21,083 bases of DNA, from the NCBI GenBank assembly GCA_937934705.1, contig CALGYY010000169.1, positions 1 to 21,083 on the forward strand, written 5' to 3'. The notes under the pieces are model-generated. The model searched no databases. It had not been told where the DNA came from and was given only the letters and a program-made list of their open reading frames with translations. This stretch comes from an uncultured Bacteroidota bacterium (GTDB lineage Bacteria > Bacteroidota > Bacteroidia > Bacteroidales > CAIWKO01). Numbering within the stretch: the first letter of the stretch is position 1; each line of letters starts with the position of its first letter. The translations under genes and the position numbers were made by a program. Shown here piece after piece: positions 7,988 through 15,015 of this stretch.

Positions 7988-8881
7988 TTATATGCAGGGC
8001 ACAAAAAGATCGTCGCGCGGGTTGATCATCATCACCGGCAGCTGGTCCTCATTGCAGATGATTCTCTTTTCAACCGGCCCCAGGATATAATCATCGATCC
8101 CCCACTCTTTGGTGGTGGTGATAATAATCATTCCCGCTTTTCTCATTTTCGCGTAAGCCACGCTGTAACGGTCGATACCATAACGCACTCTTTCCGCCTT
8201 GTGAAATTCATTAAGGGTTCCCAGGGTGGTGAAGAGTTTTTTAACCAGCATCAGGTTGTTCCTGAGCTGTACTGCGAGAAAGCCATCCCGATAATCGGTA
8301 TGGGTGACGGTAACAAAACTCTGGTTGAGCTTTCCCAGATAGCCGGCCCAGGAGGCCTTTTCCTTGGATTCCCTGTTGAAGTCAATGGGAAGGATAATGT
8401 GATCAAAAACCCGGAAGTCGGGCATTTTGTTCTGCACGACCAGCAGGGGTATCCGTAAAGTCCTGTAGTCGGCCACCAGACGGGATGGTGTGAAATAGTC
8501 CGACGGCCTGCGGTTGATCGTGTTCAATCCTGCCACGACAACAATAGCATTGATCCTTTCGATAATATTTCCGATGATATCCGGGACTTTTCCCCTCATC
8601 ACATAAGCATTGACCTTAAGACCGCTTTCCTGCTGGAGCCTGCCTGCGATCTGCGCAAGGCGGGTCTTGACCAGCTCAGTGCCCTGATCCGCATCAGGTG
8701 CCGCGCCTTTCACCTCCGGCTTAATGTGAATCAGGCTCATTTCGCAACGAAAGATACGTGCGAGCATCAGTCCATAGCTGACTGCACATTGACAGGCGTC
8801 AGAAAAATCGTGGGGTACAAGGATCTGCTGCCGCTTCTTTTCCTTCAGTTCTGACCGGGAATTGCTCATATCCGCTTCCAT
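7988..8881 (-). CDS. Universal stress protein with two tandem Usp domains
   Basis: Cytoplasmic UspA-superfamily protein, 297 aa, built from two Usp folds: about 18-150 (QQILVPHDFSDACQCAVSYG to IPLLVVQ) and about 158-288 (FDHIILPIDFNRESKEKA to LPVMMINPR). The usual ATP-binding pattern G-x2-G-x9-G-S/T is not clear at the end of either domain, so nucleotide binding is uncertain. These proteins are linked to stress survival, but the molecular role of most is unknown. The start is ATG at 8881; a second in-frame ATG lies at 8869 (MSNSRSEL). A perfect -7 box ends only 4 nt before 8881. Convergent with the Atl gene. Confidence 0.85.
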   Translation of the reverse strand: MEADMSNSRSELKEKKRQQILVPHDFSDACQCAVSYGLMLARIFRCEMSLIHIKPEVKGAAPDADQGTELVKTRLAQIAGRLQQESGLKVNAYVMRGKVPDIIGNIIERINAIVVVAGLNTINRRPSDYFTPSRLVADYRTLRIPLLVVQNKMPDFRVFDHIILPIDFNRESKEKASWAGYLGKLNQSFVTVTHTDYRDGFLAVQLRNNLMLVKKLFTTLGTLNEFHKAERVRYGIDRYSVAYAKMRKAGMIIITTTKEWGIDDYILGPVEKRIICNEDQLPVMMINPRDDLFVPCI

Positions 8882-8885
8882 GGGT

Positions 8886-8893
8886 CAAAAATA
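8886..8893 (-). promoter_or_regulatory. -7 box TATTTTTG for usp, almost touching the start codon
   Basis: Exact TAnnTTTG match read leftward, followed by four bases and then the ATG at 8881. Transcription from this box would begin at or within a few bases of the start codon, so the mRNA may be leaderless, or translation may use the ATG at 8869 instead. Confidence 0.5.
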
Positions 8894-8937
8894 CGGAAAA
8901 CACGGCTATATAAACACGGACCGGCGGGGGTATAAAT

Positions 8938-8966
8938 AAGCGATCCGGCGGGGCGCCGGATCGCTT
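8938..8966 (-). terminator. Perfect 13-bp hairpin, probable terminator of the terC transcript
   Basis: Arms 8938-8950 and 8954-8966 are perfect inverted repeats around a 3-nt loop, very GC-rich in the middle. Read on the minus strand it is followed by TTATTTATA, a broken T-tract. It lies about 130 bp past the terC stop and just upstream of the usp promoter, so it could isolate the two units. Confidence 0.5.
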
Positions 8967-8983
8967 AAAAATTATGGGAAGTT

Positions 8984-9034
8984 TTGTGTGAGTAGGAGTT
9001 TGTAAGGGACGAGATTACAAAGACCGTGACACAA
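8984..9034. other. Nested inverted repeats in the terC 3' region
   Basis: An outer arm pair TTGTGT (8984-8989) / ACACAA (9029-9034) encloses an inner pair TTTGTAA (8999-9005) / TTACAAA (9015-9021), all perfect, with internal loops of 9 and 7 nt and an apical loop of 9 nt. A further short hairpin, GCCTG-AA-CAGGC, is at 9079-9090. The strand is unknown. It could be a structured 3' UTR, a small RNA or a protein-binding site; it is not a known RNA family that I recognise. Confidence 0.35.
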
Positions 9035-9099
9035 CATAGGGTTTAACAAACAAAAGACAGGATTTCGCAGCCTAAGGTTGCCTGAACAGGCAAAAATTC

Positions 9100-10176
9100 T
9101 TACTTTTTTTCAGAATTTTTTTTCACCGGAAAGAGAACTGAGGCTAATATGCTGATAACCAGTATTCCAAGAACAATATACAGGGAGTGTACCGTGGTAA
9201 AGCCGATACGATCGAGCCAGGAGCCAAAGAATTCGGCCACAATCAGCTTCACGCCAATAAAGGTCAGAAGAACCGACAGACCGTGTTTAAGGTAGTGGAA
9301 CATACTCATCACCTTGAGTACCAGGAAGAAAAGCGATCTCAACCCTAAAATGGCGAAGATATTCGAAAAGAAAATAATGTAAGGATCTTTGGTAATGGAG
9401 AAAATTGCCGGGATGGAGTCCACCGCGAAGATCACATCGGTGAATTCGATCACGAGTAAAACAAGAAACATCGGGGTTACATAGCGCTTATGCTCACGGG
9501 TTCGCACAAAAAAACGCTTTCCGACGTAGCGGGGGTAAACCCTGAAGTATTTGGATGCAAAGCGGACCACAGGGTGGCGGGAAATATCAAGATGTTTCTC
9601 TTCCCTGTTTCGCTGAACAAACATTTTCACACCGGTAAAAACAAGGAAAGCGCCGAAAATTACCAGCAGCCAGTGAAATTTCTGGATGATGGCGCTGGAG
9701 CCGAAGATAAAAATGAAACGCATCACTATGGCTCCGAGGATGCCCCAGAAAAGAACCCTTTTGTAATAGATCTTCTTGACTCCGAAGGCAAAGAAGATCA
9801 TGATCATGACGAACAGATTATCAACGGAGAGTGATTTCTCGATCAGCCAACCGGTCAGGTATTCCAGGGCGAGGTTATCCCGGTATACTTCCAGGGCATG
9901 CTCTGCTGAAAGACCACTTATATCGATAGGGTGCTTGTAAAGGTCAATCTTTTCCTGAATCTCCTGCGGGGTCTCCAGTCCATGGATCAGGTCGCCGTGG
10001 TACCTGACAAAAAAGTAGAATCCAATAGCAAGTCCGATCCAGAATATTGACCAGCCGAGAGCCTCACGCAGTCCGATTTCGTGGCTTTTCCGGCTGATCA
10101 CCACGAGATCGAGGATCAGCAGTAAAATCACCATCAGGATGAATACCGAAAAGAAGACGATCTCGCTGTAATGCAT
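9100..10176 (-). CDS. TerC/Alx-family integral membrane transporter (probable metal ion, Mn2+)
   Basis: Inner-membrane protein of 358 aa with about eight or nine hydrophobic segments. Landmark blocks of the TerC family are EKSLSVDNLFVMIMIFFAF (113-131) and EFTDVIFAVDSIPAIFSITK (244-263), each with conserved acidic residues in a membrane segment, plus FAILGLRSLFF near 274-284. The longer N-terminal region with an extra pair of helices and a loop (61-105) matches the Alx-like branch. Characterised members export or manage Mn2+; tellurite resistance is the historic label. Substrate here is inferred from family only. It is alone on its transcript: the neighbour upstream is separated by 100 bp containing its own promoter box. 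No yybP-ykoY-like riboswitch could be made out in that gap. Confidence 0.9.
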   Translation of the reverse strand: MHYSEIVFFSVFILMVILLLILDLVVISRKSHEIGLREALGWSIFWIGLAIGFYFFVRYHGDLIHGLETPQEIQEKIDLYKHPIDISGLSAEHALEVYRDNLALEYLTGWLIEKSLSVDNLFVMIMIFFAFGVKKIYYKRVLFWGILGAIVMRFIFIFGSSAIIQKFHWLLVIFGAFLVFTGVKMFVQRNREEKHLDISRHPVVRFASKYFRVYPRYVGKRFFVRTREHKRYVTPMFLVLLVIEFTDVIFAVDSIPAIFSITKDPYIIFFSNIFAILGLRSLFFLVLKVMSMFHYLKHGLSVLLTFIGVKLIVAEFFGSWLDRIGFTTVHSLYIVLGILVISILASVLFPVKKNSEKK

Positions 10177-10196
10177 ATCCGGAATAATCAGGCCTG

Positions 10197-10204
10197 CAAA
10201 GGTA
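10197..10204 (-). promoter_or_regulatory. -7 box TACCTTTG for the terC-family gene
   Basis: Exact TAnnTTTG match on the minus strand with 20 nt to the ATG at 10176. The leader would be roughly 15 nt, leaving no room for a riboswitch if this is the only promoter. Confidence 0.5.
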
Positions 10205-10276
10205 ATAATAATCCACCCTCGCAGCCTGAATACTTTGGTTCATTGGCAGTGATCCTCCCGTTAGACACTTCCGCTG

Positions 10277-11464
10277 TTAATACATCAGGATTTTTCCGGA
10301 TTTTGTCTGCCCCTGAATCAACAATTTTGTGAAATAAATGCCTGCCGCCATATCCTCAACAGGAAATTTGAACAAGTGAGTCCCCTGGCTTAATTCAGCC
10401 TGATCATAAGATAAAATCCTTTGTCCCTGAGCATTCATAAGATCAAAGTGCAGCGATCCGTTTTTCACCAACTGAATCATCAGCTTAAGCGTACGGGAGT
10501 CCGGATCATAAGTGGCTGAATAATCAAACGATTCATTTTCTTGTGTTTCCGGGATTGAAAGTGTGCCATCCCAGCCTGCAATTCGAGCCAGCAACCACCA
10601 GAAAGCACGGCCTTTAAGCATGCAGTTGAGATGCTCCGAATGCTGACAATCTCCGCATGCAGCAGCTTCAAGGGTGAGACTGTCGCCCGGATGATTGCTG
10701 ATCCAGGCAGATGTCCACAAAGGCCCGCTCCAGGGATCTCCGGTGGATGCGCTGTCATACTGGCAGCCATCGGTAGCCATCAGTTCCATATAGTTGATGA
10801 GACCCTCAGGATCATAACTTTCAATATCCGCGAAATCATACAGTATCTTGTTGTTTGAATGGCAATAGCTTCTGATCAGTTCGTTCATCTGGTTCAGATT
10901 CCCGGCACTCCCGGTTCCATCGAGATGGCCTGTCATATATACAAATGTAATGGCCGGATATAAAGATTCCAATGAATCCATGGCGTTCAGGTATGTATTG
11001 ATACCCGCGGCATCGTTATCACTCACTCCGCCGCACCACGACCAAATGATCACATTGCGGTCACACCCCCCCACCTGTTCAAGCAGATCCACCGTTTGCC
11101 CCAACCAGGTAAGATCCCCGTTATGTCCGAGATCGCCATACATATCCAGCATGCCGAAATCATTCAGGAAGACGCCGGCATGATATCCGCCGGGATCGCT
11201 GCTTCCACCGGTATAATAATCAGACCCCGTCCAGTTGAAAGTCATAGAAGGATAAAGCTGGGCCAGGGTAATCATGCCCCGTATCGGCTGGCTTCCGTGT
11301 GATGTATGCTGATAACTGATCCGCAGATCCGTTTTAGCCTGACTGATCCATGTGGCAGGGATGCGGGAAAGGTCTGTACAATGGTGATCCACAATGATCT
11401 GGGAGTACACACCGAAGTGGATCGCAAGAATGATGAAGCCGGTCAGAAGAAATTGTTTTTTCAT
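10277..11464 (-). CDS. Secreted protein of uncertain function with C-terminal T9SS-like sorting domain
   Basis: About 395 aa. Signal peptide MKKQFLLTGFIILAIHFGVYSQ, then a conserved-looking domain (about 24-300) with striking motifs: YQHTSHGSQ (51-59), WSWCGG (141-146), VYMTGHLDGTG (175-185) and CGDCQHSEHLNC (270-281). A C-terminal module of about 80 residues (LMNAQGQRIL, then GTHLFKFPVEDMAAGIYF and KSGKILMY) is the T9SS type A sorting signal pattern, so it should be exported across the outer membrane. I do not recognise a characterised enzyme. A Ser in HTSHGS and a late D-x-x-H (DCQH) recall SGNH hydrolases, but this is speculation. The start was chosen because a promoter box at 11486-11493 lies over a more upstream ATG at 11488; 11470 is an equally good start. 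Confidence 0.75.
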   Translation of the reverse strand: MKKQFLLTGFIILAIHFGVYSQIIVDHHCTDLSRIPATWISQAKTDLRISYQHTSHGSQPIRGMITLAQLYPSMTFNWTGSDYYTGGSSDPGGYHAGVFLNDFGMLDMYGDLGHNGDLTWLGQTVDLLEQVGGCDRNVIIWSWCGGVSDNDAAGINTYLNAMDSLESLYPAITFVYMTGHLDGTGSAGNLNQMNELIRSYCHSNNKILYDFADIESYDPEGLINYMELMATDGCQYDSASTGDPWSGPLWTSAWISNHPGDSLTLEAAACGDCQHSEHLNCMLKGRAFWWLLARIAGWDGTLSIPETQENESFDYSATYDPDSRTLKLMIQLVKNGSLHFDLMNAQGQRILSYDQAELSQGTHLFKFPVEDMAAGIYFTKLLIQGQTKSGKILMY

Positions 11465-11485
11465 GATCATTGAATTAGGTGGATA

Positions 11486-11493
11486 CAAATATA
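11486..11493 (-). promoter_or_regulatory. -7 box TATATTTG for the secreted protein gene
   Basis: Exact TAnnTTTG match, read leftward, with 15 nt to the ATG at 11470 and 21 nt to the ATG at 11464. It begins one base from the terminator hairpin of the upstream gene, so the promoter's upstream half must lie inside that hairpin. Confidence 0.5.
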
Positions 11494-11494
11494 A

Positions 11495-11523
11495 AAAAAG
11501 CCGGTTACGGGAACCGGCTTTTT
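11495..11523 (-). terminator. Terminator of the M2/M3-like peptidase gene
   Basis: Perfect 12-bp inverted repeat (11495-11506 with 11512-11523) around a 5-nt loop, flanked by an A-run on one side and a T-run on the other, the classic symmetric intrinsic terminator. It starts 17 bp after the peptidase stop codon. Confidence 0.85.
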
Positions 11524-11540
11524 AACATTCATATCATGAA

Positions 11541-13244
11541 CTAGTTGACAAACTGCCTGGCATAGTATTGTGCCGTCAGTTTTTCACCGGTCGCCTGCTC
11601 AATCATGGAGTTCCACTCATTACGCATGCCCGGTTTAAAGACCTTTTCCACAAAGAATTTCCCGACTTCAGGATTGGCCGTCCAGTTGATGGTGCCAAGA
11701 TCTTCGGTCTTATATACATTCTTTGCAAGGTAATAAGTGAACTGGCTGGCCAGAAGTTCTCCCAGGAGATAGTTGTGATAATAACAGGGAGAAGTGGCAA
11801 TATGGATCTTGGAAGCCCAGTCCGGTTCGTTGCGGTCAGCGGGAGGTTTCACCATCTGGTATTTCTCCACCAGGGTCCACCAGAGTTTGTTGAGGTCCTG
11901 GTCGGGGTTCTCATACAGGCTCTTTTCAAAACGGTACATCACCTGTGCCCAGCGGCTGAATACCAGTTGCTCAAGGCGAAGTGTCTTTTTGCAATCCTCA
12001 GCAATTTTTGCGGCTTCTTCTTCCTTCACACCTGCATTTGCCACCATCCATCCGGGATTGCTGGCCATGCGGCCGAAAAACATTGCTACAGCCTCAGTAG
12101 TGAAGATATGAGCAGCATCACGCAGTACAAAGGGAACCGTAGTGTCGTTGTATTTTGCATATACGGCATGCCCGTACTCATGCAGCATGGTATTCATCCA
12201 GTTGGCATTGGGCTTAACATTGCAAAGCACCCGCACATCACCTTTTTTGTTCACATCAATACAGTAAGCATGCTGGTTCTTTCCGGGTTTTTCGAAGAGA
12301 TCACTGTTTTTGACCAGATCGTCGATATCCATACCGATGCCTTTAAAATAGGCGGAGGTAATGTTCACCAGATCCTGATTTTTGTAATAAACATCCATAT
12401 CAACAGCATAAATCTGCGGGGCTTCCTGGAAGAAGCGGTTCTGGTAATGCCAGGGCATAAGGTCCTGCTTCTGAACTTTGTAAAGTTTGGAGAAATAGTC
12501 ATCCATTTCATTTTTGAGCTGTGCAAATGCATCGCGTGTCAGGCTGTCGAGCTCATCGAAAAGCTTTTCAATCTCAGCAGGATCCTGCTCTGAAAGCTTC
12601 AGGCTCATTTCGTGGAAATTGTTATAGCCCAGTTCCTTTGCAGCCTCATTACGCAGCTTCACCAGCGCCTTGATGTCCTCAGCAACGTTTGCTCCGGATT
12701 TCTTCGAAGCTTTCCATGTGGCTTCAAGTTTTGCGTTGTCGGTAGAAGTGCGCAGAACTTCTTCCACCATATTATCGGTGAGTGAATCCTGATCAACCGT
12801 AGCGCGGAAATTGGTGAATTTCATTTCAATTTTCGACTGCATGTCGATCATCTGCTTCAGCTTTGCAGTGTCAATCTGCTGTCCCGCATAAGCATTATAA
12901 AGTACCGTCAGCTGGCGGTTCATCAGGGGATCGGAAACAGTGTTTGATTCCTTGATCTTCTTCAGAGTTTCAAAGGAGGCCTTGTCAGAGAAAATCTTGG
13001 TGATTTCATATTGTATGGCTGCAGCTTTCGCAAAATCCTCTTCTTTTCCGCTGATGCTGGCGGTCCAGTAAGCTTCACAGGACTGTGTATAGAGAGGAAT
13101 GTACTTCCCCTCAAAATCGTGGATGAATGTTTTCAGTTCTTCGTTCATGTCTTTGTTTTTTCCACCACCGCATCCGGTGATGAGCATGGCTGAAAAGGCC
13201 GTCAGGATGATGACCGCACAAACTTTGAATACGCTTTTGTTCAT
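11541..13244 (-). CDS. Zinc metallopeptidase lipoprotein (M2/M3-like, peptidyl-dipeptidase A type)
   Basis: A 567-aa gluzincin-type peptidase. The N-terminus is a lipoprotein signal (FSAMLITGC, lipidated Cys25, then GGGKNKD). The zinc site HEYGH is at 355-359; the third ligand is probably Glu384 in FTTEAVAMFFG, 25 residues after the second His, a spacing close to M2 (ACE) and M3 (thimet oligopeptidase) enzymes. The mostly alpha-helical character and blocks such as MPWHYQNRFFQEAP (263-276) favour an M2-type call, but M3 cannot be excluded by eye. It likely trims peptides in the periplasm or at the outer membrane. The gene follows the FKBP gene after 18 bp with no promoter visible between, so they are probably one operon; a strong terminator follows it. 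Confidence 0.85.
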   Translation of the reverse strand: MNKSVFKVCAVIILTAFSAMLITGCGGGKNKDMNEELKTFIHDFEGKYIPLYTQSCEAYWTASISGKEEDFAKAAAIQYEITKIFSDKASFETLKKIKESNTVSDPLMNRQLTVLYNAYAGQQIDTAKLKQMIDMQSKIEMKFTNFRATVDQDSLTDNMVEEVLRTSTDNAKLEATWKASKKSGANVAEDIKALVKLRNEAAKELGYNNFHEMSLKLSEQDPAEIEKLFDELDSLTRDAFAQLKNEMDDYFSKLYKVQKQDLMPWHYQNRFFQEAPQIYAVDMDVYYKNQDLVNITSAYFKGIGMDIDDLVKNSDLFEKPGKNQHAYCIDVNKKGDVRVLCNVKPNANWMNTMLHEYGHAVYAKYNDTTVPFVLRDAAHIFTTEAVAMFFGRMASNPGWMVANAGVKEEEAAKIAEDCKKTLRLEQLVFSRWAQVMYRFEKSLYENPDQDLNKLWWTLVEKYQMVKPPADRNEPDWASKIHIATSPCYYHNYLLGELLASQFTYYLAKNVYKTEDLGTINWTANPEVGKFFVEKVFKPGMRNEWNSMIEQATGEKLTAQYYARQFVN

Positions 13245-13262
13245 TGCAATATGGATTTGAGG

Positions 13263-13979
13263 TTATTTTTCCACTTTGATCAGTTCCACTTTAAATATCA
13301 GGACCGAGCCGCCCGGAATGGCCTGATTGCCCCTGTCACCATAACCCAGATCGCTGGGAATATAGAGTTCATAGATGGCTCCTTCTTTCATCAGTTGCAG
13401 TCCTTCTGTCCAACCGGGGATCACACCGTTGAGCGGAAAGGTGGCGGGTTGTCCGCGCTCCCATGATGAATCGAAGATCTTTCCGTTGATCAGTTTTCCC
13501 TCATAGTGAACAGTCACCTGTGAGGTGGCCAGAGGCTGTGCCCCCGTTCCTTCCTGAATGGCCTTGTACTGGAGCCCTGTGGATGTTTCCTTCACCCCGT
13601 CCTTCTTCCTGTTCTCATCCAGAAAGGCCTTGCCTGCCAGTTTATTGGCTTCGGTTTCTTTGGTCATATTTGCCTGTTGTTTGGTTTGTAATTCCTGTTG
13701 AAATTTGGTCATGATCGCCATCTTGACCTGCTCGCTGAAAAGGCTGTCATTCCCGCCCAATGCGTCTTTCAATCCCTTCATGAAGACTTCGGTATTGATA
13801 TCGATCATGTTTCTGGCCAAACTGCCGCCGACATCCACGCCGATGATATAGCTGATGGAATCGCGCGTCGTTTCGATTTTTACATCACCCTTTCCCTTTT
13901 TCTTCTGCGCCGCAGCAGGGGCAGCCTGAAAAAGCAGGAAAGGAATCAGCAGAACCAGTAGAAAAGTGAACTTTTTCAT
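13263..13979 (-). CDS. FKBP-type peptidyl-prolyl cis-trans isomerase, secreted (FkpA/Mip-like)
   Basis: Periplasmic folding catalyst, 238 aa. Signal peptide with cleavage near AAPAAAQ (about residue 25), an N-terminal helical dimerisation domain (about 36-135, SISYIIGVDVGGSL and a Gln-rich helix) and a C-terminal FKBP domain (136-236). Active-site residues typical of FKBPs are visible: Tyr159 (VHYEGKL), Phe169-Asp170 (IFDSSWERG), Ile187 and Trp190 (VIPGWTEG), Tyr213 (LGYGDRG), Phe229. It is a paralogue of the next upstream gene, sharing domain order and long identical stretches such as GSVLIFKVELIKVE. It has its own promoter box and runs into the metallopeptidase gene. Confidence 0.95.
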   Translation of the reverse strand: MKKFTFLLVLLIPFLLFQAAPAAAQKKKGKGDVKIETTRDSISYIIGVDVGGSLARNMIDINTEVFMKGLKDALGGNDSLFSEQVKMAIMTKFQQELQTKQQANMTKETEANKLAGKAFLDENRKKDGVKETSTGLQYKAIQEGTGAQPLATSQVTVHYEGKLINGKIFDSSWERGQPATFPLNGVIPGWTEGLQLMKEGAIYELYIPSDLGYGDRGNQAIPGGSVLIFKVELIKVEK

Positions 13980-14004
13980 AACAATCTATTGTTTTTGTGA
14001 AGGG

Positions 14005-14012
14005 CAAATTTA
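14005..14012 (-). promoter_or_regulatory. -7 box TAAATTTG for the fkbp-peptidase operon
   Basis: Exact TAnnTTTG match on the minus strand, 25 nt before the ATG at 13979. A TTG lies 16 nt further upstream and could serve as a poor -33 element. The upstream gene's terminator precedes it, so this unit is independently transcribed. Confidence 0.55.
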
Positions 14013-14050
14013 GATAAATATTGATTGACAAGCCCGTCAAAAACTGATAA

Positions 14051-14081
14051 AAAAAGGACTGTCGCCCGGACAGTCCTTTTT
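14051..14081 (-). terminator. Intrinsic terminator between the two FKBP genes
   Basis: Perfect 13-bp inverted repeat (14051-14063 with 14069-14081), 5-nt loop, with an A-run on the left and a T-run on the right; on the minus strand the stem runs into a T-tract. It starts 19 bp after the stop codon of the lipoprotein FKBP gene. Confidence 0.88.
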
Positions 14082-14099
14082 AAGCAGTTTTGCACGATA

Positions 14100-14852
14100 T
14101 TATTGCACGGGGACCTGAGCGTTACCCTGAGGTGCAGCTTCAACCTTGATCAGTTCGACCTTGAAGATCAGAACTGAGCCACCGGGAATGTCGGGGGGAT
14201 AACCCTGATCGCCATAACCCAAATCGCTCGGGATGAACAACTCAAAAGTGGAACCTTCTTTCATGAGCATTAAGCCTTCCTGCCATCCGCGGATCACATT
14301 ACCCAACTGGAATGTTGCCGGCTGTTTGCGCTCATAGGAAGAATCGAAAATCTTTCCGTCTATCAGCTTACCCTCATAGTTCACCGTCACCTGATCATTG
14401 GCAGTAGGTTGTTTGCCATTGCCCATCTTTACCACCTTGTACTGCAGTCCGCTGGCGGTTTGCACAATGCCTTCCTTGGTCTTATTTTCTGCGAGCCATT
14501 GCTGACCGGCGGCCTTTACAGGACCAGCAGCATCAGCCATTTTCTGCGCCTGTTTCTGCTGCATTTCCTGCTGGAAGGCCATCATAATAGCCTGCTTTTC
14601 CTCTTCTGTAAAAACGAGTGAATCCGTGTGGTTCAAAGCATCACGAAAACCGGCGATCAGGGCTGCCGGGGCGAAATCCAGTGAATCACGCTCAATATTC
14701 TGCAAAAGGTTCTGTCCGATATTGGCACCAATTACATAAGCGATACTGTCTTCATGGGTCTGCAAGTCTGCTGCCTTGTCCCCAGAATCGCAAGCGGCGA
14801 AAAAGCCGGCAAAAATGAACAATCCGATGATTGCTAGAAGATTCCTTTTCAT
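14100..14852 (-). CDS. FKBP-type peptidyl-prolyl cis-trans isomerase, probable lipoprotein
   Basis: 250 aa. The signal GLFIFAGFFAAC ends in a lipobox-like FAAC with Cys21, so the protein is probably lipid-anchored, unlike its neighbour, which has a normal cleaved signal. An N-terminal dimerisation region (about 32-140, AYVIGANIGQNLLQNI, long Gln/Met-rich helix) precedes the FKBP domain (about 145-238), with NYEGKL, IFDSSYERKQ, VIRGWQEG and DLGYGDQG as active-site segments. The Pro/Gln tail APQGNAQVPVQ is extra. It is transcribed from a divergent promoter region shared with prs and has its own terminator. The two FKBPs are tandem paralogues; different anchoring may divide soluble and membrane-near clients (inference). 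Confidence 0.94.
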   Translation of the reverse strand: MKRNLLAIIGLFIFAGFFAACDSGDKAADLQTHEDSIAYVIGANIGQNLLQNIERDSLDFAPAALIAGFRDALNHTDSLVFTEEEKQAIMMAFQQEMQQKQAQKMADAAGPVKAAGQQWLAENKTKEGIVQTASGLQYKVVKMGNGKQPTANDQVTVNYEGKLIDGKIFDSSYERKQPATFQLGNVIRGWQEGLMLMKEGSTFELFIPSDLGYGDQGYPPDIPGGSVLIFKVELIKVEAAPQGNAQVPVQ

Positions 14853-14886
14853 AACTTGATTTTAAATTAATTTCCGGTTTAGGGCG

Positions 14887-14894
14887 CAAAGGTA
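14887..14894 (-). promoter_or_regulatory. -7 box TACCTTTG for the lipoprotein FKBP gene
   Basis: Exact TAnnTTTG match, 34 nt before the ATG at 14852, preceded by a T-run. Confidence 0.6.
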
Positions 14895-14972
14895 GAAAAA
14901 ATTCTGACGGATATTCAGCCCTCTGCCGATTTCATAATTATTCCCCATGATGAAAGGATCAGATAATTTTTC

Positions 14973-14980
14973 TACCTTTG
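14973..14980 (+). promoter_or_regulatory. prs: -7 box TACCTTTG for prs
   Basis: Exact TAnnTTTG match, 35 nt before the ATG at 15016, preceded by a T-run. It may drive prs, rplY and, in part, pth. Confidence 0.6.
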
Positions 14981-15015
14981 CGGTGCCAAAGGAAAAATTA
15001 TAAACATAATTATTT

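Larger units (their letters stand above)
14853..15015. other. Divergent promoter region fkbp / prs with mirrored boxes
   Basis: 163 bp. Two copies of a 16-nt sequence lie in inverted orientation, 14885-14900 (serving the leftward gene) and 14967-14982 (serving prs), 66 bp apart. Each contains TACCTTTG. No open reading frame of note. Confidence 0.6.

Noticed and set aside
8938..9034. Repeats near 8938-9034 considered as a CRISPR or attachment site
   Set aside because: They are single inverted repeats, not direct repeats with spacers, and no integrase, Cas or tRNA gene is nearby.
10177..10276. Possible yybP-ykoY manganese riboswitch ahead of the TerC-family gene
   Set aside because: The promoter box leaves a leader of only about 15 nt, and I could not make out the paired helices of that riboswitch.
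11568..12593. A 341-codon plus-strand open frame antisense to the metallopeptidase gene
   Set aside because: Its translation has no family motif, while the opposite strand encodes HEYGH and a lipoprotein signal. Long antisense frames are expected in such coding sequence.
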